Of a DNA stretch of 64,000 nt, positions 42,933-50,407 are shown piece after piece. The notes beneath the pieces are model-generated. The model had not been told where the DNA came from. It did no database searches and saw only the letters and a program-made list of their open reading frames with translations. The translations under genes and the position numbers were made by a program. The DNA comes from JAJVID01 sp035714085 (GTDB lineage Bacteria; Acidobacteriota; Blastocatellia; RBC074). Within the stretch, counting starts at the first letter, position 1; every line of letters starts with the position of its first letter. The DNA is taken from the NCBI GenBank assembly GCA_035714085.1, contig DASTMP010000283.1, positions 48,950 to 112,949 of the forward strand, in the 5' to 3' direction.

Positions 42933-45599
42933 ATGGACGTCAATCTTAAATCGCTTATTGGCCGCCTTAATGACACCTGCCGTAGCGCGCTGGAAGGGGC
43001 GGCGGGCTTATGCCTTTCTCGGACCAACTACGACGTGGAGATCGAGCATTACCTGATCAAGCTACTCGAAGCGCACGACGCCGATCTGCCGCGCATCCTG
43101 AATCATTTTGAAGTTGGAATGTCGCGATTGAGCAAAGACCTGACGCGGGCGCTCGATCGGCTGAAGACGGGCAATTCGCGCACGCCGGCTTTGTCGCCTC
43201 GGCTGCCCTTACTGGTTCAGGAAGCGTGGCTGCTGGCTTCGATTGAATTCGGCGCGGCGAAGATTCGTTCCGGCCATCTCTTGCTGGCCTTGCTCGGCAA
43301 TGACGATCTGGGGCGTCTGGCCGTCGACATCTCTCACGAATTCGACCGCGTCTCGTTGGAATCGCTCAGGAGTAAATTCGCCGACATCACCGCGGGGTCG
43401 GCCGAAGACAGGGCCGCAACCAGCCTGGCGGACAGGGCGGCGGACGGCGGCGCGGGCGCTGAGCCTGCGGTCGGCCTGCCGGGCAAGACGCAGTCGCTCA
43501 ATCAATTCACGATCGATCTGACGGCCAGGGCGCGCGAAGGGAAGATCGATCCGGTGCTGGGACGCGATTTCGAGGTTCGCCAGATCGTTGACATCCTGAC
43601 TCGCCGCCGCCAGAACAATCCGATCCTGACCGGCGAGGCGGGCGTCGGCAAGACCGCAGTTGTCGAAGGCTTCGCGCTGCGCATCGCCCAGGGCGACGTG
43701 CCCGATCCGCTCAAGAACGTGGCTGTTCGCACGCTGGACCTGGGACTTTTGCAGGCGGGCGCGGGGATCAAGGGGGAATTCGAGAATCGATTGAAATCGG
43801 TTATCGAAGAGGTCAAAGCGTCGCCGCAGCCGATTATCCTGTTCATTGACGAAGCGCACACGATGATCGGCGCTGGCGGCCAGGCCGGGCAGAGCGATGC
43901 GGCTAATCTGTTGAAACCGGCGCTGGCGCGCGGCGAACTGCGAACAATCGCGGCCACGACGTGGGCCGAGTACAAAAAATATTTCGAGAAAGACGCCGCG
44001 CTCGCCCGCCGTTTTCAGGTCGTTAAGGTCGAAGAGCCGGCCGAAGAACTGGCCGTCGTGATGATGCGGGGACTAACCGAAACTCTGGAGAAACACCACA
44101 ACGTGCGCATTCTGGACGAAGCCGTCGCTGACGCCGTTAAACTCTCGCATCGTTACATCTCGGGCCGCCAATTACCCGATAAAGCGGTCAGTGTGCTCGA
44201 CACGGCTTGCGCGAAAGTCGCTATCGGGCAGGGGGCGATTCCGCCAGCGGTCGAAGACGCCACCCGCCGCATCGCGCAATACTCCGTTGAGATTGGAGCT
44301 CTGGAACGCGAGGCAGTCACCGGCGCGGATCACGCCGAACGCATCGCCGAGCTCTACGTGAACAGAAAGAGCGAAGAAGAACGCCTCGCCCAGCTCAACG
44401 AGCAGTGGAACGAAGAGCGCGGTCTGATCAACAAGATACGCGAGATTCGCTCACAGCTTGAGGCGCAAGTCGCGGGTAAACAGGATGAGGGCGCCGCCGA
44501 GGTTAATGTGGGCGCGTCGCGCGCGGAATTGGCCAAGCTGAATGAGGAATTGCGACAGGCGCAGGGTGAAACGCCGTTGATGCAACCCGTCGTAACTTCG
44601 CAATCGATCGCCGAAGTGATTTCAGGCTGGACGGGGATCCCCGTCGGCAGGATGCTGGCTGACGAGATCAACACGGTGCTGCAATTGAAAGACCGGCTGT
44701 CGCGCCGCGTGATAGGCCAGGACCATGCGCTCGAAGCCATCAGCCAGCGCATCCGCACCTCGCGCGCAAACTTGACGGACCCGCGCCGACCGGTCGGCGT
44801 CTTTCTGCTGGTCGGCCCGAGCGGCGTCGGCAAGACTGAAACCGCCCTGGCGCTTGCCGACACGCTCTACGGCGGCGAACGCAACCTGGTGACGATCAAC
44901 ATGAGCGAATACCAGGAAGCGCACACCGTATCGTCGCTTAAAGGCTCGCCGCCGGGATACGTGGGTTACGGTGAGGGCGGAGTGCTGACCGAAGCCGTGC
45001 GTCGCAAACCGTACTCGGTGGTCTTGCTCGACGAGGTCGAAAAGGCGCACCCCGACGTGATGGAACTATTCTATCAAGTCTTCGACAAGGGCCTGCTCGA
45101 AGACGGCGAAGGGCGCGAGATAGATTTCAAGAATACGGTCATCCTGCTCACATCGAACGTCGGGTTGGACACTATCCACAAACTCTGCGCCGACCCCGAC
45201 ACGCGCCCCGAGTCGGACGGCCTGACAGAAGCGGTCCGCCCTGAACTGCTGAAAGTTTTTAAGCCTGCGCTACTTGGACGTATGTTCGTGGTTCCGTATT
45301 ACCCGATCTCGGATGAGGTGATGCGCGAAATCATCAAACTGCAGCTCGGACGAATTGGCAAACGGTTGGAAGAGAACCACGGGGCCGAATTCACCTATGA
45401 CGAATCAGTGGTCAACGAGATTGCCGGCCGCTGCAAAGAAGTCGAAAGCGGCGCGCGCAACGTGGACCATATTTTGACGCGGACGTTACTGCCGGAAATG
45501 TCGGGTGAGTTTCTGGCGAAGATGGCTGCAGGACAGGCTGTGTCTCGCGCGCATATCAGCGTCAAGGATGGCGGCCAGTTCAATTACGATATCTCGTGA
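42933..45599 (+). CDS. clpV: Type VI secretion AAA+ ATPase ClpV (TssH)
   Basis: An 888-residue ClpB-type double AAA+ protein with ClpV features. The N-terminal domain (LIGRLNDTCRSALEGAAGLCLSRTNYDVEIEHYLIKLLE) binds contracted TssC. Walker A motifs are GEAGVGKTAVVEG (about 234) and GPSGVGKTETALAL (about 628); Walker B blocks IILFIDEAHTMIGAGG and VVLLDEVEKAHPDVMELF are intact. It disassembles contracted sheath for reuse. Placed after two effector-immunity pairs. Confidence 0.96.
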   Translation: MDVNLKSLIGRLNDTCRSALEGAAGLCLSRTNYDVEIEHYLIKLLEAHDADLPRILNHFEVGMSRLSKDLTRALDRLKTGNSRTPALSPRLPLLVQEAWLLASIEFGAAKIRSGHLLLALLGNDDLGRLAVDISHEFDRVSLESLRSKFADITAGSAEDRAATSLADRAADGGAGAEPAVGLPGKTQSLNQFTIDLTARAREGKIDPVLGRDFEVRQIVDILTRRRQNNPILTGEAGVGKTAVVEGFALRIAQGDVPDPLKNVAVRTLDLGLLQAGAGIKGEFENRLKSVIEEVKASPQPIILFIDEAHTMIGAGGQAGQSDAANLLKPALARGELRTIAATTWAEYKKYFEKDAALARRFQVVKVEEPAEELAVVMMRGLTETLEKHHNVRILDEAVADAVKLSHRYISGRQLPDKAVSVLDTACAKVAIGQGAIPPAVEDATRRIAQYSVEIGALEREAVTGADHAERIAELYVNRKSEEERLAQLNEQWNEERGLINKIREIRSQLEAQVAGKQDEGAAEVNVGASRAELAKLNEELRQAQGETPLMQPVVTSQSIAEVISGWTGIPVGRMLADEINTVLQLKDRLSRRVIGQDHALEAISQRIRTSRANLTDPRRPVGVFLLVGPSGVGKTETALALADTLYGGERNLVTINMSEYQEAHTVSSLKGSPPGYVGYGEGGVLTEAVRRKPYSVVLLDEVEKAHPDVMELFYQVFDKGLLEDGEGREIDFKNTVILLTSNVGLDTIHKLCADPDTRPESDGLTEAVRPELLKVFKPALLGRMFVVPYYPISDEVMREIIKLQLGRIGKRLEENHGAEFTYDESVVNEIAGRCKEVESGARNVDHILTRTLLPEMSGEFLAKMAAGQAVSRAHISVKDGGQFNYDIS

Positions 45600-45909
45600 A
45601 CCGGGCGCAAAAATGATGTAAGTAGATTTATATGGCTAATTACATTAGTGGCGCGGGAGATCCGACGATCAACCCTGATCAACCCTGCTAAAGGAGCGGG
45701 AAAGTGGAAATCGGAGCCATGGACATCCGGGATGCTGGCGAAGAGGCTGCTCATTCTTAACTACACTCCTCACTATTATGATCCGGCAGTGATCGAATTG
45801 CGCTTATTTCGGCAAACGCAAAGGCTAGAATAGGCATCTATGCGCTGTCGGTCGGAATTCGGCAAGGGACGGCAAAGGAATGTCTAGTCTTGAAAGGTGA
45901 ATATCTGAG
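45600..45909. other. Intergenic region upstream of the caspase-TPR gene
   Basis: 310 nt with no credible gene. Its last part (about 45800-45845, TTGCGCTTATTTCGGCAAAC and onward) is duplicated at about 63400-63446 in the degenerate second module, which shows that this leader belonged to the duplicated unit. Confidence 0.65.
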
Positions 45910-48063
45910 ATGAAAAGTAAGCTCAGACAATTCAATTTCGCGTTTTTGCTGGTGATTCAGATGGCGTTCTATTTTCACGCGTCTGCCCAGCGTACCGCGC
46001 CGCAACGCCCCAACACGCAAACTCAAGGTCGCGCTCAAGGTCGTGAGGTGCTGGTCAAGGAGATGAGCGGCGCCCCGCTCGACGGGCGCGGCAAATTGTG
46101 GGCGGTGGTGATCGGCGTATCCAAGTACAAAAACCTGGCGCCGAATTCTCAACTTCAGTATGCGCATCGCGACGCTGAAGATTTCGCCGCCTTTTTGCGC
46201 AGTCCGAACGGAGGCGGTTTTCCGTCGAGTCAGCTCACGTTGTTAACCAATCAATCGGCGACCCTGTCGGCGATTCGCAGCTCTCTCGGCACGATCCTGC
46301 CGCGTTCGGTCGAGCCGGATGATATGGTCGTCATCTTTTTTGCCGGCCATGGTGTAGTTGAAGGCGAGAGCGATGGATATTTGTTGGCGTATGACTCCGA
46401 TCCGCAAAATCTTTATGCGACGGCGCTTCAAGTCTCCGAACTAAATCGCATCATTTCCGAACGATTGAAGGCGCGGAATGTGATTCTAATCGCCGACGCC
46501 TGTCATTCCGGCCGTTTGGGATTTACCTCGCGCAGCGTGGGCGAACGAGCAGTGCTGGTCAATCGTTTTCTTGACGAAGTCGGCAAAAGCGGCAAAGGCG
46601 TCTTTCGGCTGCTTGGTTCACGTCAGGATCAGCTCAGCTACGAGGGAGCAAACTGGGGTGGTGGGCACGGCGCCTTCACGTGGTTTCTGCTGGAAGGACT
46701 GCGAGGCAAAGCCGACCGTGACAGAGACGGTTATGTCCGAGTCGGTGAACTGCTTGACTTTCTCTCCGAATCCGTGCCGAAAGCCACGCAATCCTTACAG
46801 CACCCTCGCGCCGCCGGAGATATTGACACCCAGCTGCCGATGGCGGTGGTCGCCGCCGCGCCGAAAGTCAGCGTAAATGTCGCCGCCGCGCCGAAAGTCA
46901 GCGTAAATGTCGCCGCCGCGCCGCAGTTGTTCTCACTAGAACTCCATGGCGCTCCGGGACTCGAAGTTTATCTCGACAACTCGTTTCGCGGGCGTGTGTT
47001 GCCGAACGGCGTGCTGATAATCGGACAGCTCAATCCAGGCGAGCACGACCTTTCAATACTCTCGCCGGGCGCCCAGCCATTCAGCAAGAAGGTCTCGCTC
47101 ATCAAGACAAACACCATTCTGAGAGTGAATAGTGGCGGCTCGGTTGGACGCGGCTCGGTTGGACGCGGCTCGGTTGGAAGTGGCTCGGTTGGAAGTGGCT
47201 CGGTTAGTTCCCCGCTTGTCGCTCAAATTAAACAGTCGCTCAATAACAGGGACCTCAGCGGCGCATTCAATCTCTACCAGCAGCTTGTCAGCCAGGCGCC
47301 AGGTGATCCGCAGCGCGCCAGCATCGAAGCCACTCTGAGCTCCATCCTCGAACCAATTGGTCAAAACGCGATCAATTTTTACGTCCAGTCATCAGGCAGG
47401 GGGGAGCGGCCCGGAGTGTTTAAAGAAGCCGCTGAGGCGTTTCGGCTACTGAAGATCGTGACGCCTAACGCCGATCAGAGCATCGAGGCGAAGCTGAAGT
47501 TCTGTGAAGGCAAAGCGATGTTTGACAACAAGCAATTCGCCGATGCCGCGGAGCGATTCAAATCTGCGGTTCTACTCGATCCGCGCGCAGCCTACGCCTA
47601 CAGCGCGCTAGGCATGGCCTACCGCAATATCAGGAAAGATGACCAGGCGCTTGCCTCGTTCAAGCGGGCAGTGGAGCTCGCGCCTTCCTGGGCCTTGCCG
47701 TATTTACAAATGGGAGTCCTCTACCGAGATAATGGCGATCTGGATAAAGCCAGGGAGGCGTTTCAAAACGCCTCGCGCTTCGATCCTGGCAATCCCCGCA
47801 TCCAGGAGCAACTCATACCCATCTACATGCTTAAAGGTGATCTTAATGAGGCCGAACGATTAGGGAATGAAATCGTCAGTAAATACCCGGATTCAGGATT
47901 GGCCTATTTATGGCTGGGCCAGATTTACGAACAAACGGGTCACCGGTCGAAGGCGGCGAAAGCCTATGAGAGGGGATTGGCCCTTCCCACCGACATCAGT
48001 CCGGAGCAGCGCGATGATTTCATCAATCGGTTGAAGAAATGCCGGAAGAAAGGGAAAAAGTAG
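45910..48063 (+). CDS. Secreted caspase-family (C14) protein with TPR repeats
   Basis: A 717-residue protein with signal peptide (to about HASAQ). The peptidase C14 domain (about 62-310) has His147 in FFAGHG and Cys198 in ADACHSG, the intact dyad. A PEGA-like segment (LELHGAPGLEVYLDNSFRG) follows two 10-residue repeats (VAAAPKVSVN). A run of five GSVGR/S pentapeptides then forms a flexible linker to at least four TPR units (FADAAERFKSAVLLDPRAAYAYSALGMAYR; QALASFKRAVELAP; DKAREAFQNASRFDPG; KAAKAYERGLALP). Such bacterial metacaspase-like proteins are common in Acidobacteriota and often act in regulation or defence. Its leader and 3' end are copied in the module scar at 63.4 kb, so it travels with the vgrG cargo unit. 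Target unknown. Confidence 0.85.
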   Translation: MKSKLRQFNFAFLLVIQMAFYFHASAQRTAPQRPNTQTQGRAQGREVLVKEMSGAPLDGRGKLWAVVIGVSKYKNLAPNSQLQYAHRDAEDFAAFLRSPNGGGFPSSQLTLLTNQSATLSAIRSSLGTILPRSVEPDDMVVIFFAGHGVVEGESDGYLLAYDSDPQNLYATALQVSELNRIISERLKARNVILIADACHSGRLGFTSRSVGERAVLVNRFLDEVGKSGKGVFRLLGSRQDQLSYEGANWGGGHGAFTWFLLEGLRGKADRDRDGYVRVGELLDFLSESVPKATQSLQHPRAAGDIDTQLPMAVVAAAPKVSVNVAAAPKVSVNVAAAPQLFSLELHGAPGLEVYLDNSFRGRVLPNGVLIIGQLNPGEHDLSILSPGAQPFSKKVSLIKTNTILRVNSGGSVGRGSVGRGSVGSGSVGSGSVSSPLVAQIKQSLNNRDLSGAFNLYQQLVSQAPGDPQRASIEATLSSILEPIGQNAINFYVQSSGRGERPGVFKEAAEAFRLLKIVTPNADQSIEAKLKFCEGKAMFDNKQFADAAERFKSAVLLDPRAAYAYSALGMAYRNIRKDDQALASFKRAVELAPSWALPYLQMGVLYRDNGDLDKAREAFQNASRFDPGNPRIQEQLIPIYMLKGDLNEAERLGNEIVSKYPDSGLAYLWLGQIYEQTGHRSKAAKAYERGLALPTDISPEQRDDFINRLKKCRKKGKK
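46849..46923 (+). repeat. 30-nt tandem repeat inside the caspase gene
   Basis: Two identical 30-nt units (46849-46878, 46879-46908) plus half a third encode VAAAPKVSVN twice then VAAAP. Perfect nucleotide identity suggests recent slippage. Confidence 0.85.
47137..47211 (+). repeat. 15-nt tandem repeat inside the caspase gene (five units)
   Basis: GGCTCGGTTGGACGC twice, GGCTCGGTTGGAAGT twice, then a variant fifth unit encode GSVGR, GSVGR, GSVGS, GSVGS, GSVSS. In-frame copy changes would alter linker length only. Confidence 0.85.
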
Positions 48064-48127
48064 AAAGAATTCTCGGCTACGATCATTCCGGGGCGCGTTC
48101 TAAGTAGCCCCATAGGAGGCCCATCAT

Positions 48128-49066
48128 ATGGCAGGCTCGCGTACTCCAGGCCCAACGCGACACGACCCATTTTCCAAACGGGTTACAGCAAGAACGCCCG
48201 GTCCCCTGGGGAGAAACGATGCGGCGGATCCGAACGCGTTAGCCCTATTGGGTGATACGTCCAGTTCTTTGGGTGTGAAGGACCACGCAGAGCCCTTTGC
48301 ATATAAGGCGGGGCAAGACTTTCCGCTGCCTGTTTCTCGTCAACAGGTTGAATCCATCAAGAAGGAAGCGGAAATTGCAAGAAGTCGTTATGGTAACCCT
48401 GATGGCAAGGCCCCTGTATTTGCATGGGATCTGCTCACCAAACAAGAAAGGGAAATCATTGCCAAAAAAATTAAACTCAAAAAGGATGAAACTGTCGCCC
48501 AGGCTTTCAATGGAATGGTTGATGTAAGGGGCAAGAGCGCAAACGAGGATCAAGCTGCTACGGAAGCCCAGGCGACTCATGTAATAAACTTCATAGATAG
48601 AGCTGGTGGCAGGCGAAATAGCCCCATGTGGCAACAGATCAGTGGGCTCCTGGGTATCACCGGCCCACATCTAGTGATTACCATACCCGATTACCGGAAA
48701 TTCTTAATAGCAGCGGAAAAAGAGGGGTTCCAGGCAATTCGTGGTTCTGACCAGTTTCTTGCCTGCGTCGGCATAGGCTATCACAAATTTAATAGCGTTC
48801 GCGAAGTTACCCCTTTTTCTACTGATTTTTCGATGCATTTTGCGAATGATAATGGAAATAACACTTATTATGTCCATTGGGATCCAACATCAGTTACATT
48901 CATACCGCAAACTGGTTGGAGTATGTACTCAACTGACCCTGCCGCCAAAAGCATTCTATATAACACCGAGTGGTTATATAGAGCATTTTTCCATGGCTCT
49001 TTTCCCAGGCCTGCTGAAGTAAGAGAACAGCTTAAGCGGTATGGTCAGGCGCCGAGGGAGAGATGA
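48128..49066 (+). CDS. Candidate T6SS effector with conserved N-terminal tag and variable C-terminus
   Basis: A 312-residue protein with strong AGGAGG and no signal peptide. The GC-rich start (MAGSRTPGPTRHDPF) recurs at 63648 as MAGSRIPATTHYDPF, so it is a conserved leader or loading tag. After about residue 45 the gene becomes AT-rich and unlike its neighbours. The body (KEAEIARSRYGNPDGKAPVF..., HFANDNGNNTYYVHWDPTSVTF) has no domain I recognise. It overlaps the next gene by ATGA (49063-49066), the classic coupling of toxin and immunity. I infer an exchangeable toxin delivered by the adjacent VgrG. Confidence 0.6.
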   Translation: MAGSRTPGPTRHDPFSKRVTARTPGPLGRNDAADPNALALLGDTSSSLGVKDHAEPFAYKAGQDFPLPVSRQQVESIKKEAEIARSRYGNPDGKAPVFAWDLLTKQEREIIAKKIKLKKDETVAQAFNGMVDVRGKSANEDQAATEAQATHVINFIDRAGGRRNSPMWQQISGLLGITGPHLVITIPDYRKFLIAAEKEGFQAIRGSDQFLACVGIGYHKFNSVREVTPFSTDFSMHFANDNGNNTYYVHWDPTSVTFIPQTGWSMYSTDPAAKSILYNTEWLYRAFFHGSFPRPAEVREQLKRYGQAPRER

Positions 49067-49623
49067 GATATTGGAGGGTCTTACTTAAAGCAATTTCGGC
49101 ATACGTGTTCAGCCGCTCCCTCGCGGTCGCGGTACAGTATCGCGCGCGTGAGCAAGCGGTTCCTGAATACAATAGTCGAAAATGCTGTAATTCGCTGTGG
49201 ATAGTTAGTTCGGCTATAATGCTTAGCTGTTGCTGCGCTCCTGTGGCGCAGCCAGCGTATCCTCGCGATGTGCCGGGATGGGTGGCGCCAAATAAACGTG
49301 ATGGGTCATTAATTGCAACGCTCGTGCTGAAAAAAGGGGAAAAAAGTCAAAATGGTGATATTGGCGTTGAGGTATCAAATATTTCCCCCCCTGAGAGACC
49401 CTGCGCCAAAGATTCTGTAGGTAGCATGCCTTCCGCCATAATCAGGTTCTATCGCCCAAAAGATCAGCAAACAATATGCGAACACAGGGTTTATAGTCCG
49501 AGCAGCCTTAGAGTCGATTGCCCTTCTGAATTTGAGGTTTCTTCAACTTACGTGCATGCGATTAATTATGCGGATAATTGGGTATTCTTTGAACTGAGAG
49601 GCGTAGCAAAAACTGAAAGATGA
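49063..49623 (+). CDS. Candidate lipoprotein or membrane-anchored immunity protein
   Basis: A 186-residue protein starting in the ATGA overlap with the effector. The hydrophobic segment SLWIVSSAIMLSCCCAPVAQ lies unusually far in (about residues 48-67); a start nearer to it may be the true one, giving a lipoprotein signal with a Cys-rich lipobox. The remainder is beta-rich and AT-rich. Position and export signal support an immunity role against a periplasm-acting toxin. Confidence 0.5.
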   Translation: MRYWRVLLKAISAYVFSRSLAVAVQYRAREQAVPEYNSRKCCNSLWIVSSAIMLSCCCAPVAQPAYPRDVPGWVAPNKRDGSLIATLVLKKGEKSQNGDIGVEVSNISPPERPCAKDSVGSMPSAIIRFYRPKDQQTICEHRVYSPSSLRVDCPSEFEVSSTYVHAINYADNWVFFELRGVAKTER

Positions 49624-49761
49624 GGAAGCCCGATGATTTGGGTCGGTCCCGAAGCGATCGCCAATTGAACGACCGATGAATTGACCGGAGTGAATAGGTC
49701 CACTTTACAATAAATGGATAGCGCAATGCTCAACATGTAAATATGGCGCGCGTAGATTCAC

Positions 49762-49877
49762 ATGAAGTATCAAGCTAGCAGGTCAATACTTGCAGAAAAC
49801 TACCGGGTCGGACGCCCGGAAAGTAACGCCTACGAGATATCAGCGACGGCGCTCTGGCGTAGGAATCCCTCGCCATA
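49762..49877 (+). pseudogene. Remnant of a TnpB C-terminus
   Basis: A short frame with no complete gene reads ...LAENYRVGRPESNAYEIS...LWRRNPSP and stops inside the hairpin described next. Basic tails of this kind ending within a terminal hairpin are usual for TnpB genes. The catalytic part is missing; an in-frame stop (49753) lies just upstream. Assignment rests on the tail and the adjoining right-end structure. Confidence 0.4.
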
Positions 49878-49910
49878 ACGCGACAGCGTTTGGCGGCGGG
49901 AGAATGTCAA
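49803..49910 (+). ncRNA. Orphan right end / reRNA-scaffold-like sequence of a second TnpB-type element
   Basis: CCGGG (49803) pairs with CCCGG (49814), CCTACG (49829-49834) with CGTAGG (49858-49863), and a terminal hairpin spans 49867-49900 (CCCTCGCC...GGCGGCGGG around GACA). The block ends AGAATGTCAA at 49901-49910; TCAA at the right tip is typical of several IS200/IS605-group elements. This is the layout of a TnpB omega-RNA scaffold, here without an intact tnpB or left end. Folding is seen by eye; transcription is unknown. It differs in sequence from the element at 6.3-7.5 kb. Confidence 0.5.
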
Positions 49911-50043
49911 TGTCACACTGTATTTTGGCGTCTTACCATTATTCCCCCTTGTACAATTTATAGGAATAGGCAAGCTATTCTGTCATTTGAAAATGCCGGC
50001 TCTTTGGCCTGTGATAGGACTATTTGAAGCCTGAGCGTCAGGA

Positions 50044-50316
50044 ATGGATGACGAATGGCCGCCAGTAACACCATTACAACTATGGTTAATGAGTGTCACT
50101 GCCCTGGCGATATCAGCGAGCGCTCTTTTTGTTCTGTACAAAAAAATGAACAATATAATTGATAATGTTGCTCTCAAAGCAGGCGATTCCATTGGCGATG
50201 GTGAATTACAAAGAAAATTTTTTAATCGGAATGTAAATCTCCGGGAAATTTCTCCCCCGTATTTATCATATATATATTATATTGAAAATTGTTCGGGCGG
50301 TGAATTACTCGGATGA
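50044..50316 (+). CDS. Small membrane protein, possible immunity remnant
   Basis: A 90-residue frame with one membrane helix (about 10-31, LQLWLMSVTALAISASALFVLYK) and an AT-rich hydrophilic rest. No strong ribosome site and no known family. Placement between the effector cassette and vgrG would suit a leftover immunity gene. It may not be real. Confidence 0.35.
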   Translation: MDDEWPPVTPLQLWLMSVTALAISASALFVLYKKMNNIIDNVALKAGDSIGDGELQRKFFNRNVNLREISPPYLSYIYYIENCSGGELLG

Positions 50317-50396
50317 CCTGTCCCAAGTGGCCGATGGCAATTTGCTTTAGTTTGCGCAGTGTCCATCGAATCTGCCAGCGCTAAGTTACCCAAAAT

Positions 50397-50401
50397 GGAG
50401 G
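50397..50401 (+). promoter_or_regulatory. Ribosome-binding site fixing the TTG start of vgrG
   Basis: GGAGG lies 6 nt before the TTG at 50408. The same GGAGG and TTG, with the same spacing, occur in the second vgrG copy (63843-63847 and 63854). The nearby ATG at 50395 is out of frame. Confidence 0.75.
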
Positions 50402-50407
50402 TTATAG

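Larger units (their letters stand above)
49624..50043. other. Gap holding the transposon remnant
   Basis: About 420 nt of AT-richer sequence with no intact gene; its main content is the TnpB-type right-end remnant at 49762-49910. It marks an insertion between the effector pair and vgrG. Confidence 0.55.

Noticed and set aside
45648..45833. 61-codon ORF after clpV
   Set aside because: Its sequence corresponds to the duplicated leader of the caspase gene rather than to a protein family.
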